Source of the DNA: Bacteroidota bacterium
GTDB lineage: Bacteria > Bacteroidota > Bacteroidia > Bacteroidales > Prolixibacteraceae
DNA length: 60,707 nt
Direction of reading: 5' to 3'
NCBI GenBank assembly: GCA_023251455.1
Contig: JAHEYT010000051.1
Location: 1-60,707, forward strand
The position numbers were made by a program, and so were the translations under genes. A model generated the notes under the pieces. It was not told the origin of the DNA. It made no database searches and was given only the letters and a program-made list of their open reading frames with translations. Shown piece by piece: positions 25,653 through 33,796 of the stretch (the stretch's first letter is position 1; the number at the start of each line of letters is the position of its first letter).

Positions 25653-26855
25653 ATGAACAATCAATTTGCCTTATCAAACACCCAATTGCTCGAAATAGCA
25701 AACGATCTAAAATCAAAAATCGAAACTGGTCTTCAGGAAGACGGAACAGAAATCAAGTGTTTACCAACTTATATTCATCCTAAAAAGGACGGAATAAAGG
25801 GCGAAGCAACTGTTTTCGATTTGGGTGGCACCAATTTCAGGGCTGCTGTAGTTTCGGTTGGCGAAGAAACCAAAATTACCGGAATGGCCGAAAAAGACAT
25901 CACCGAGATGAAAATGGCTGGTTTTACCGAAACCGACTTATACAATTCAGAAGCTGAAGCAATCGTGCAACTCAAGCTTCCTGCCAATTCCTCAATTGGC
26001 TATTGTTTCTCTTATCCGGCAAAACCGATGTTAAATGGCGATGCAGAACTGATCGTGTGGACCAAAGGCGTAAATATTGCTGGAATGGCCGGAAAACCGA
26101 TTGGAGCTCCTATGGTAAAATTCCTGAACGAAACGCTGAACGCTGGGTTCAATGGTAAAATTGCTGTTGTAAACGACACCATTACCAGCCTGTTTGCAGG
26201 TTTGGCAAATCCGGGATATGATGCTTATGTTGGTCTGATCGTTGGAACCGGAACTAACATGGCTACATTCTTCCCATCAACCTATATTCCAAAAATCGAT
26301 GGAATGGAAGGTTGGAGCGGAGAAACTCCGGTAAATCTTGAATCAGGAAATTTCAATCCGCCAAACCTCACTAAATTCGATGAAGAAGTTGATAACTATT
26401 CGGACAACAAAGGATTTCAGCGTTTCGAAAAAGCTATTTCGGGCATGTACCTGGGACGAATCTTCCGTGCCGTTTTCCCTAACGACGGACTGGACATTAA
26501 CCTTGATGCTGCCGGACTGAGCAAAATGATGAATAATCCAGATCAGTACAAATTGGAATATGTTGAAACTGCTTTCCAGATTTACGAACGTTCGGCCAAG
26601 CTGGTAGCTGCTTCAATTGCTGGTTTAGTTCTGAACCTGAATTCGGCTTATCCATCAGTTAAGAAAATTCAGGTTTTGGCCGAAGGAAGTTTATTCTGGA
26701 GTAAGGTTAAAGCCCACGACACCAAATATGTTGATGTGGTAAATGCATGTTTGGCAGAATTATTGGCTGAAAGCGGATTAAGCGATACAGTTGTGGATAT
26801 TTCTCGCATCGAAAATGCCAATCTGATTGGTGCTGCGATGTCAGTACTGTCGTAA
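25653..26855 (+). CDS. Hexokinase
   Basis: A 400-residue hexokinase of the eukaryote-like/Bacteroidota type, phosphorylating glucose and related hexoses with ATP. The phosphate-1 motif V-F-D-L-G-G-T-N-F-R-A-A lies at about residues 54-65. The catalytic-Asp region N-D-T-I-T-S-L is at about 175-181, and the G-L-I-V-G-T-G-T-N-M glycine loop is at about 195. A strong terminator follows. The gene stands alone between DUF5916 and a small lipoprotein. It probably feeds sugars released by the nearby glycosidases into glycolysis. Confidence 0.92.
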   Translation: MNNQFALSNTQLLEIANDLKSKIETGLQEDGTEIKCLPTYIHPKKDGIKGEATVFDLGGTNFRAAVVSVGEETKITGMAEKDITEMKMAGFTETDLYNSEAEAIVQLKLPANSSIGYCFSYPAKPMLNGDAELIVWTKGVNIAGMAGKPIGAPMVKFLNETLNAGFNGKIAVVNDTITSLFAGLANPGYDAYVGLIVGTGTNMATFFPSTYIPKIDGMEGWSGETPVNLESGNFNPPNLTKFDEEVDNYSDNKGFQRFEKAISGMYLGRIFRAVFPNDGLDINLDAAGLSKMMNNPDQYKLEYVETAFQIYERSAKLVAASIAGLVLNLNSAYPSVKKIQVLAEGSLFWSKVKAHDTKYVDVVNACLAELLAESGLSDTVVDISRIENANLIGAAMSVLS

Positions 26856-26876
26856 GCGAATTAAATGGATATTTTA

Positions 26877-26915
26877 CTGAGCGGGTGACTCGAAGTCACC
26901 CGCTCAGTTTGTTTT
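26877..26915 (+). terminator. Terminator of the hexokinase gene
   Basis: A perfect 14-base stem (26877-26890 and 26894-26907) with a CGA loop is followed by TTTGTTTT. Its inner GGGTGACT/AGTCACCC core recurs in the hairpin at 28930-28966. Confidence 0.85.
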
Positions 26916-26988
26916 AGGAAGATTACCAGTCATCCGCTTATATACGCAACTCTGCAACCACTTTCATCATCTTAAGAAAAACGATTGT

Positions 26989-27402
26989 ATGAAAACTTCA
27001 ATTCTGACAGCTATAGTTTTGCTTTTTACCCTGATTTCCTGCAAAAATGAGGAGCTGACGAATGCGAACCTTTTGGCAACATGGGAAGCGAAGAATTTCA
27101 TGTCGCTTGAATCTATCGCTTATCCCAAAAATGAAAACAACAAAATTCTACTGACTTTCGATGAAAACGGTTCATATCATTTGAAACTGGATATCAATAA
27201 CTGTGGTGGAAATTTTACTTCAGGGGAAAATAATATGCTTGAAATAGAGTCGACTGCCTGTACCGAAGCTTGTTGCGATAGTAAATTTTCGGAAAAGCTG
27301 GTGATGATGATTTCAAAGGTAACCTCATTCAACATCGAAGGAAACACTTTGAAATTAAATGTTCCGCAGTGGGGCTACATCGAACTTGAATTGGCAGAGT
27401 AA
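26989..27402 (+). CDS. META/HslJ-like lipoprotein
   Basis: A 137-residue lipoprotein. The signal peptide is followed by a lipobox (L-I-S-C at residue 18). The mature part resembles META-domain proteins, with L-L-A-T-W-E-A near the start, F-D-E-N-G-S-Y-H-L in the middle, a Cys-rich patch C-T-E-A-C-C-D, and a C-terminal L-K-L-N-V-P-Q-W-G-Y. META proteins sit in the envelope and some aid stress resistance. The function here is unknown. It is convergent with the symporter gene, 5 bases away. Confidence 0.7.
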   Translation: MKTSILTAIVLLFTLISCKNEELTNANLLATWEAKNFMSLESIAYPKNENNKILLTFDENGSYHLKLDINNCGGNFTSGENNMLEIESTACTEACCDSKFSEKLVMMISKVTSFNIEGNTLKLNVPQWGYIELELAE

Positions 27403-27407
27403 TTGGT

Positions 27408-28850
27408 TCAAATTACCAATGACTCCTCTTTCTTATCCTGATCGACTGGATTAAACTCATTTTCCCATTTGGCAATCACAACGGTTGCCAGGCAATTCCC
27501 GATGACATTTACCGATGTTCGGGCCATGTCCATCAGCTCGTCGATACCCAAAATAATGTAGATTGGCCACACAGGCAAACCGAAACTGGTGGCTGTTGCC
27601 AATAAAATGACCAGCGAAGCACGGGGAACTCCCGCTACGCCTTTGCTGGTAAGCATCAGAGTGAAAACGATGAGCAATTGTTTGTCGAACGAAAGGGGAA
27701 TGCCGCTGATTTGTGCCACAAAAATGGTTGCAAGCGAGAGGTAAAGCGTTGTTCCATCGAGGTTGAAACTGTACCCGGTAGGCATCACGAAGGCTACAAT
27801 TTTGCGGGGAACGCCAAATTCTTCCAACCGTTCCATGGCCACAGGCAAAGCCGATTCGGAACTGGTCGTGGCAAAAGCGATAGCTACGGGTTCTGAAATT
27901 GCATTGATAAACCTGCGTACCGGAATTTTCAGGATTAAAGCAATCGGGAGCAGCACGCCAACTAAAAATACGGTTAGCGAAACATACAGCGTGGCCAGCA
28001 ATTTAAAGAGGTTGACAAATATTTCGAGCCCCATATGGCCGATGCTGTAAGCAATGGCGGCAAACACGGCGAAAGGTGCAAAATACATGATGATTGAAGT
28101 AAACTTGAACATGGTTTCCGACAGCGCTTCGGTAAACACGATCATCGGGCGCTTAAATTTGTCTTTCAGCATGGCCACGGCGATTCCGAACAAAACACTA
28201 AAAATGACGATTTGAAGCACTTGTCCTTCGTAAATGGCTTTGGCAATGTTCTCCGGAAAGACATGCAGGATCACATCCGTTCCTTTCAGAACCGGGACAT
28301 TGGTAAGTTCAGCGTGTGCCATATCTTGTGGTACGGTCACTCCAATGCCAGCTTTACTTATGTTGATGGATATTAACCCGATAACAAGGGCTATGGTTGA
28401 TACAATTTCGAAATAGAGGAGCGATTTCCAACCCATTCGTCCAACTTGTTTCAAGTCAGAATGACCGGCAATTCCCACAACAATCGTGGCAAACAACAAA
28501 GGCGCGATGATGGTTTTGATCAGTCGCAGGAAAATCTGACTGACCACATTCAGGTTCACTGCAATATCAGGAAGATCGTGCCCAAACTCGGCGCCTAAAA
28601 CCATGCTCACCAGAATCCATGTGGTTAATGACCGCTTCTGTACCGCATAACCTATCAAAATCAAAAGAAATGCACAGCGCGAAGCAATTAGCAACGGTTC
28701 GTTGATAGCCATCAGTTGGTAATGATTGAGTAAGGTGAGGAGTGAGGTAATAAAGAGTAACACGAGCATCGAAAGAAGATACTTTGCCGGAACTTTATTT
28801 TTTTTATTGCGATTATTTGGGGGAGCGGTTTGAGTAGTTAAAGTTGTCAA
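27408..28850 (-). CDS. Dicarboxylate/amino acid:cation symporter (DAACS family)
   Basis: A 480-residue secondary transporter importing glutamate, aspartate or C4-dicarboxylates with Na+ or H+. It has about eight helices and two re-entrant loops. The serine-rich loop A-T-T-S-S-E-S-A-L-P-V-A is present, as are the signature Y-S-F-N-L-D-G-T-T-L-Y (normally N-M-D-G-T, here N-L-D-G-T) and G-V-P-R-A-S. The N-terminus is extended by about 100 residues with extra hydrophobic segments compared with short GltP proteins. The gene is alone on its strand between convergent and co-directional neighbours. Confidence 0.92.
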   Translation of the reverse strand: MTTLTTQTAPPNNRNKKNKVPAKYLLSMLVLLFITSLLTLLNHYQLMAINEPLLIASRCAFLLILIGYAVQKRSLTTWILVSMVLGAEFGHDLPDIAVNLNVVSQIFLRLIKTIIAPLLFATIVVGIAGHSDLKQVGRMGWKSLLYFEIVSTIALVIGLISINISKAGIGVTVPQDMAHAELTNVPVLKGTDVILHVFPENIAKAIYEGQVLQIVIFSVLFGIAVAMLKDKFKRPMIVFTEALSETMFKFTSIIMYFAPFAVFAAIAYSIGHMGLEIFVNLFKLLATLYVSLTVFLVGVLLPIALILKIPVRRFINAISEPVAIAFATTSSESALPVAMERLEEFGVPRKIVAFVMPTGYSFNLDGTTLYLSLATIFVAQISGIPLSFDKQLLIVFTLMLTSKGVAGVPRASLVILLATATSFGLPVWPIYIILGIDELMDMARTSVNVIGNCLATVVIAKWENEFNPVDQDKKEESLVI

Positions 28851-28929
28851 ATCCTATGGTTTTATGGTTGTGTTTTACAAAAATAGCAAATTAGGGCGAT
28901 TGGCAAGTTTTTGAATGGTTTTGGTGCTT

Positions 28930-28966
28930 TTAGTTATCGGGTGACTTCAAGTCACCCGATAACTAA
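28930..28966. terminator. Long perfect hairpin downstream of the MBL-fold gene
   Basis: Arms of 18 bases (28930-28947 and 28949-28966) surround a single C, 3 bases after the minus-strand stop of the MBL gene. The core GGGTGACTT/AAGTCACCC is shared with the hexokinase terminator. The T-run after it is weak, so it may act as an mRNA 3'-end stabiliser as well as a terminator. Confidence 0.6.
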
Positions 28967-28969
28967 TCG

Positions 28970-29794
28970 TTAAAAGCTAAACTTATCTTTCACCTTCGGG
29001 CCTTTTTCTCCCCATTCAACGGTGGCGCATTCAGTATAAATGTCGTGTTCAAAAAACAGGATGTATTCTTTTTCGGCGGCTTCGTGCAGAAATCGCTCTT
29101 TTTCTTCGAAGGACGTCACCGGATACAAATCGTAAGCAGCCAGCCACACAATCGGGATATTGGCAGCGGTTGGAATCAGATCCGACATGTAAACGTAGGT
29201 TTTTCCTTTGTACTGAATAAACGGGATCATTTGTCCAGGTGTGTGCCCATCGTACATACGCACTGAAATTCCGGGAAACAGGTCACAATCGCCTTCAACC
29301 AACTGCATGTTTCCCTCATTTTTCAGGAAGTCCAGGATTTCAGGATAATAAGCGGCACGTTCACGAATATTCGAGATTTTGGAATGCTCCCATTGCTTCC
29401 GGCTACACCAATGCGTGGCATTTGGAAACTGAAGTTTGAATTGTCCGTTTTCAACAAGGACTGCGCCGTTGCAGTGATCCCAATGCAGGTGGGTAAAAAC
29501 CACATCAGTAATATCTTCAGCGCAATACCCTTTTTCTGCCAGCGACTTTTCAATTACATCAGTATCTTCATGCCCATTGTTGCGGCGCACTTTCTCCGGA
29601 TAATGATTGCCAACTCCTGCTTCGATCAGGACTTTTCGCTCACCCAAATCAACCAGCAAGCAGCGCATCACCAGTTTGACAATGTTGTTTTCATCAGCCG
29701 GATAAACTTTATTCCACATCGCTTTGGGGATCACGCTAAACAATGAGCCTCCGTCGCAGCTGAAGTTTCCGGCATATATTGGGTGTATTTGCAT
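28970..29794 (-). CDS. MBL-fold metallo-hydrolase
   Basis: A 274-residue metallo-beta-lactamase-fold enzyme. The zinc motif T-H-L-H-W-D-H-C-N-G lies at about residues 100-109. Further ligands are D-G-H-T-P-G-Q (about 186-192), Y-M-S-D-L-I-P (about 205-211) and a late F-E-H-D. The arrangement is that of lactonase/glyoxalase-like members, some of which open acyl-homoserine lactones. The substrate cannot be inferred. It ends in the strong hairpin at 28930-28966, and its upstream gap holds nothing recognisable. Confidence 0.85.
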   Translation of the reverse strand: MQIHPIYAGNFSCDGGSLFSVIPKAMWNKVYPADENNIVKLVMRCLLVDLGERKVLIEAGVGNHYPEKVRRNNGHEDTDVIEKSLAEKGYCAEDITDVVFTHLHWDHCNGAVLVENGQFKLQFPNATHWCSRKQWEHSKISNIRERAAYYPEILDFLKNEGNMQLVEGDCDLFPGISVRMYDGHTPGQMIPFIQYKGKTYVYMSDLIPTAANIPIVWLAAYDLYPVTSFEEKERFLHEAAEKEYILFFEHDIYTECATVEWGEKGPKVKDKFSF

Positions 29795-29950
29795 GAGTCT
29801 GAGTTTTTAATTCGGAGTAAAAATAGAGAAAGTTCGGGAGAACGGAACATGGAGTACGGAGAAGGGAGCGCCAGTTGTGAATTGTGTGTTTGACCTTGAA
29901 ATTATATTTTCCTCTTTCCGGTTTTCGGTCTCCTTTATTTGATTTTCCGG

Positions 29951-31036
29951 TTATTCTCTGCCCGCTCTTTTTTGTGCCGCCGAGTCAGTTTCAAAGTCCA
30001 TCACAAACTGAACCACGCCGAAATAATCTTCAATGCCTTGTTCTATTTTATTGGTTTTCAGGTACACATCGTTCACTTTTCCGGCCGCTTTATCAATTCG
30101 TTCATTTCGCATATCAGCCCAATGTTTCTGCACCTTCCGGATATCATCAATCACCTGTTTATCGATTTTATGTACCAGATCGGCGAAGTTGTGGAGTCGT
30201 CGTCCCTGCGAAAGAAAATAGTTGATCATGCTGATGTTGGCACTGTACCGGAGGTGTTTCGAATTGCTATTGGCACACACCAACCATCCATAAAAATTGG
30301 CCTCGGCCTCGCTGGTGATGCCAAACTGATGTGCCGATTCGTGAGCCAGCACCTGCGGATATTCGATCATTAGCAGACTGTCGTTCAGGTGTACTTCGCT
30401 GAAAAACGGGCCGTAATAACCAGCGATACCTGCTTTCGCGAAAAATGAGCTTAGGCTTATCGGTTTCGGAACCCGTGTTCCCTGCGGATAATTCAACTTC
30501 AGGAATGATCTGTTGTTTTGATACGAAATTTCGACCAATGTGCTGATTTTGGCTTTGCTAATGCTGTCGAACGAGCAGTACGAATCATTGGTTCGGGCAA
30601 TCAGATTTTCCAGAACACGGACAAACTGCACAGTGTCGGGTTTCGATCGACTGATTTGCAACCTTTCGTTGACCCCGGAACGGTAATAATTAAAACCCCA
30701 GAACCAATAAAAAAGCACATAGCAGATGGCCAGTGTTTGCAAAATTGTCAGGATAAATTGTCCAAATCTGATCTTCCGGAGAAACACTAAAATAAGAAGA
30801 ACAATCAAGAAAATTGCCAGTAGTGCATAAAAAGCATCGTCTATTGAAAAGGAAACCCACTTGCTCACAAACGACAAAATAAAAGCAACGACCGGATAGA
30901 ATGTTCGTGAATAAACGGTTTCGGTAAGCTCCGGAAAGCGCGCAAATAATTCGGTAAGCCCGAAAGTAGCCAGCGCCAACCAGATGGGCAGCGCCGACTT
31001 TCCAAAGAATATTTGTCTGAATTTACCTTTTGCCAT
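29951..31036 (-). CDS. DUF3810 membrane protein with HExxH metalloprotease motif
   Basis: A 361-residue DUF3810 protein. Three hydrophobic helices occupy about residues 15-30, 45-85 and 92-115. A periplasmic or cytoplasmic soluble domain follows, with H-E-S-A-H (232-236) and then G-I-T-S-E-A-E-A-N-F. This is the layout of zincin peptidases with a downstream Glu ligand. Peptidase activity is inferred from the motif and has not been shown for the family, to my knowledge. The gene is divergent from the LamG regulator gene at 31202. Confidence 0.82.
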   Translation of the reverse strand: MAKGKFRQIFFGKSALPIWLALATFGLTELFARFPELTETVYSRTFYPVVAFILSFVSKWVSFSIDDAFYALLAIFLIVLLILVFLRKIRFGQFILTILQTLAICYVLFYWFWGFNYYRSGVNERLQISRSKPDTVQFVRVLENLIARTNDSYCSFDSISKAKISTLVEISYQNNRSFLKLNYPQGTRVPKPISLSSFFAKAGIAGYYGPFFSEVHLNDSLLMIEYPQVLAHESAHQFGITSEAEANFYGWLVCANSNSKHLRYSANISMINYFLSQGRRLHNFADLVHKIDKQVIDDIRKVQKHWADMRNERIDKAAGKVNDVYLKTNKIEQGIEDYFGVVQFVMDFETDSAAQKRAGRE

Positions 31037-31201
31037 ATTGCGGGTTCATATGAAATGCGAAGATCACGATTTATCTGATTAATCCATAATTTTGCCTAAT
31101 TTGGGTGCTTCAAAAATTGAATAAGTAAGAGGGATTATTTTGAGCCCTGATTGAATTGCCAAACACAATCGAGATGGGCTAATCTAATATGAATTAATCG
31201 T

Positions 31202-33520
31202 TTGCGACAAATAATACTTTCATATAAGTTCGTTTTAATCATTCTGCTGAATGTTTTTCCTCTGCTTTTGGTGGCGGAAAATTCGGAGCATCCTGATAGC
31301 ATCCGTCAAACCTTGCGACTTCATTCACATTTGCTTATTGATCCGTCAAAATTTGACAGCAATGCGCTCGATTCGTTGCTGCAGAAGCAAATCCCTTTGG
31401 CATTTCTGCAATCAGGAGAAATCACCGAAAAGTTGAGTGGACTGATTGCCCGGATTCCAAAAGAGAAGCTTCCGGTAGTTGTTATTTCAGAAGGTAAAAC
31501 TCCAGTTTCGGAAAAGAATAATCCGCAAATAATTGTTTTGTCAGATCGGGATTTGGATAAAATTGACATTCCGGAAGGCGCAGAAATCCTGAAAAAGCAA
31601 TTAAACAGCAATGAATTTCTTTGGATAGAATTTGGTTCAGATTCAATCTCGTCGGTTGAATTGTTTGTCAAATTATGGGAACAAACGGGCAAGATGCCTA
31701 ATTTTATTCAGGTTAATCCATCAAAAATTGCTGATGCCACCCGAATTATTACTGCACTGAATGATCATCCAAAGATTTTCGGTGTTGTCCGTAACGGCGA
31801 TCAATTACTAGCTGATGTGTCGTGGAAAGACCTTCCGAACCGGAAAACAAATGGTTATTTCAGTTTCCCGATCAGTTTATCGGGTAATTTGTCGCTTTCG
31901 CCATACAAGGCAGGCTACCAGTTTTCGCCCGACATTGTATTGCCATCACCCGAAAATCTCCGGAACCTGAAAGTCTTCAATGCCGTTCAGCTCGATCCGG
32001 ATTTCGGTTTGACTGATCAATACCTTTTTTCGAAGAAGATCCGCAATTTGAAGCGGCAAAACGACGATGAAATAATTCCATACAACATGGGTTATGTTCG
32101 GGAAAAGACTCGAGGGAATTGTGCATTTTTCTCAGGGAAAGCATACATTGACGGTGGTTTAAAAAGCCGTTCGGCGTTGAAACCGAATTTTAGCATTACG
32201 GCGTGGATCAAACCGAATGAGTTGGGCGCCAACAATTGTATTTTGGGAAAAGGGAAAGATTTTGTGCTGAAAATCCATCAGGGGGAATTGACATTTACCG
32301 TGCAGGGAGTGAAAGATTACCATTCGGCAAAAACACCAATTCCGCTTAATCAATGGTCGTTTATCAGTTTGGTACATACTGGTTCCGAGAATTTAATCAG
32401 TTTTTACCTGAATGGTAAACTGACGGAAAGGATCAGTTTACTGACTCCTTATGCCGGTTCGGATTATACCATGCTGATTGGCAGTAACCTCTGGGAAGAG
32501 TATTTTTTGGGTTACATGAGCGAAATCAAAATATGGGATCGCGAACTGAATGGAGAAGAAGTCAGGAATGAATATTTATCAGGAAATTCGACAGAACAAC
32601 CAATTTCTTCCGCTTGGTTTCTGGGGCTTATTCTTGTTTTAGGGGTTTTGGGTTTTTACCTGAGACGACGATTATTTGGCAAAGAGCAAATTGAATCTGA
32701 TCAGAAGCCAAAATCCGACATAAGCCTGACGAAGGTGGTACTTCCAACGGCTGGTTCGAAAGAAATGAAGGAACAAATTTGCTGTTTTGGTGGGCTGAAA
32801 GTCATCGATGCCGAACAAAATGATGTAAGTAAAAAATTTTCGCCAAAAATTAAGCAACTGTTTGTACTCATTTTGTTGCATAGTATCGGTGGTCAAAAAG
32901 GGATAAGTTCTAAAAAACTTTCGGATTGTTTGTGGCCCGGAATGAACACACAAAAAGCCAAAAATATTCGGGGTACCAACATTCAAAATTTGAAAGCTCT
33001 GTTGGCTTCTTGCTCCGGAATAAAACTCGTTTTTCAGGATAAACTTTGGTCGTTCGAAATTGCCGACCAATATTTTATTGATTATGCTTTTGTTGAAGCA
33101 TGGCTGAATATGCCAGATTTGAATAACGTTGATCAGCTTGCCAGTCAGCTGCCGGAGCTTTTGTCGATCCTGAAAAAAGGTACTATGTTCCCAAATATGA
33201 GCGAATCGTGGGTCGATCCGTATATTGACCGGATGAGTAACCGGATTATTGAATTTGGACTGAACATGTTTCGTCTGTTACCCGAAGAAAAATGCGATGC
33301 ACTGCTTTTGGAAGTGGCCGAGGTAATCAGCATTAACGATCTGCTTAACGAACCTGCACTGCGCAAAAAAATCAGTATTCTGACTCGCCAGGGCAAATTG
33401 AGCCTGGCGCATTCTGTATTCGACAATTTCGGGAAACTCTATTTCGAACTGTACCAGGAAAAGTATTCTGTTGATTTCAAATCATTGGTAACCAATGACG
33501 TTGATGGCGCAGATCTTTGA
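31202..33520 (+). CDS. Membrane-spanning regulator: periplasmic LamG domain and cytoplasmic winged helix
   Basis: A 772-residue single protein. It has an N-terminal signal or first helix (about 1-26), a periplasmic region with a LamG/concanavalin-like domain (about 297-457, with F-S-I-T-A-W-I-K-P and I-K-I-W-D-R-E-L), and a transmembrane helix (about 470-488). A cytoplasmic part includes a winged-helix/SARP-like domain at about 522-630 (F-G-G-L-K-V-I...W-P-G-M-N-T-Q-K-A-K-N-I-R-G-T-N). It may sense sugars or proteins outside and act on DNA inside. The start is TTG, since an in-frame stop lies just upstream and no ATG fits. It precedes the GH3 and GH2 genes. Confidence 0.78.
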   Translation: MRQIILSYKFVLIILLNVFPLLLVAENSEHPDSIRQTLRLHSHLLIDPSKFDSNALDSLLQKQIPLAFLQSGEITEKLSGLIARIPKEKLPVVVISEGKTPVSEKNNPQIIVLSDRDLDKIDIPEGAEILKKQLNSNEFLWIEFGSDSISSVELFVKLWEQTGKMPNFIQVNPSKIADATRIITALNDHPKIFGVVRNGDQLLADVSWKDLPNRKTNGYFSFPISLSGNLSLSPYKAGYQFSPDIVLPSPENLRNLKVFNAVQLDPDFGLTDQYLFSKKIRNLKRQNDDEIIPYNMGYVREKTRGNCAFFSGKAYIDGGLKSRSALKPNFSITAWIKPNELGANNCILGKGKDFVLKIHQGELTFTVQGVKDYHSAKTPIPLNQWSFISLVHTGSENLISFYLNGKLTERISLLTPYAGSDYTMLIGSNLWEEYFLGYMSEIKIWDRELNGEEVRNEYLSGNSTEQPISSAWFLGLILVLGVLGFYLRRRLFGKEQIESDQKPKSDISLTKVVLPTAGSKEMKEQICCFGGLKVIDAEQNDVSKKFSPKIKQLFVLILLHSIGGQKGISSKKLSDCLWPGMNTQKAKNIRGTNIQNLKALLASCSGIKLVFQDKLWSFEIADQYFIDYAFVEAWLNMPDLNNVDQLASQLPELLSILKKGTMFPNMSESWVDPYIDRMSNRIIEFGLNMFRLLPEEKCDALLLEVAEVISINDLLNEPALRKKISILTRQGKLSLAHSVFDNFGKLYFELYQEKYSVDFKSLVTNDVDGADL

Positions 33521-33563
33521 TCAGATGGAATGGGTTATTCAAGTAGAACAGAATTGCAAATTA

Positions 33564-33585
33564 CCTCAAGCCGTGACACTTGAGG
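33564..33585. other. Short stem-loop after the regulator gene
   Basis: CCTCAAG and CTTGAGG flank an 8-base loop 44 bases after the stop. No T-run follows, so termination is doubtful. The rest of 33521-33796 shows nothing recognisable. Confidence 0.3.
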
Positions 33586-33796
33586 CGTGTTGGACATTTA
33601 CGCAACCTTCGTGAATCGCTGAAGCCACATTACGAACAAATTTTTATACTCCTGGCAGTTCATTTTTTTGGATTGATGGCAATATTCAGGATTTCAGCTT
33701 TAATTTATTGCTGAAATGAATGACAGCATTAGTATGAAGTTCAGAAAATAAGGTAAATTGAGGCGGTTTTCTTAACTTACTAATTCCAGAAAATTT

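Noticed and set aside
29795..29950. Small gene between the MBL and DUF3810 genes
   Set aside because: Only short frames without start signals or families are present.
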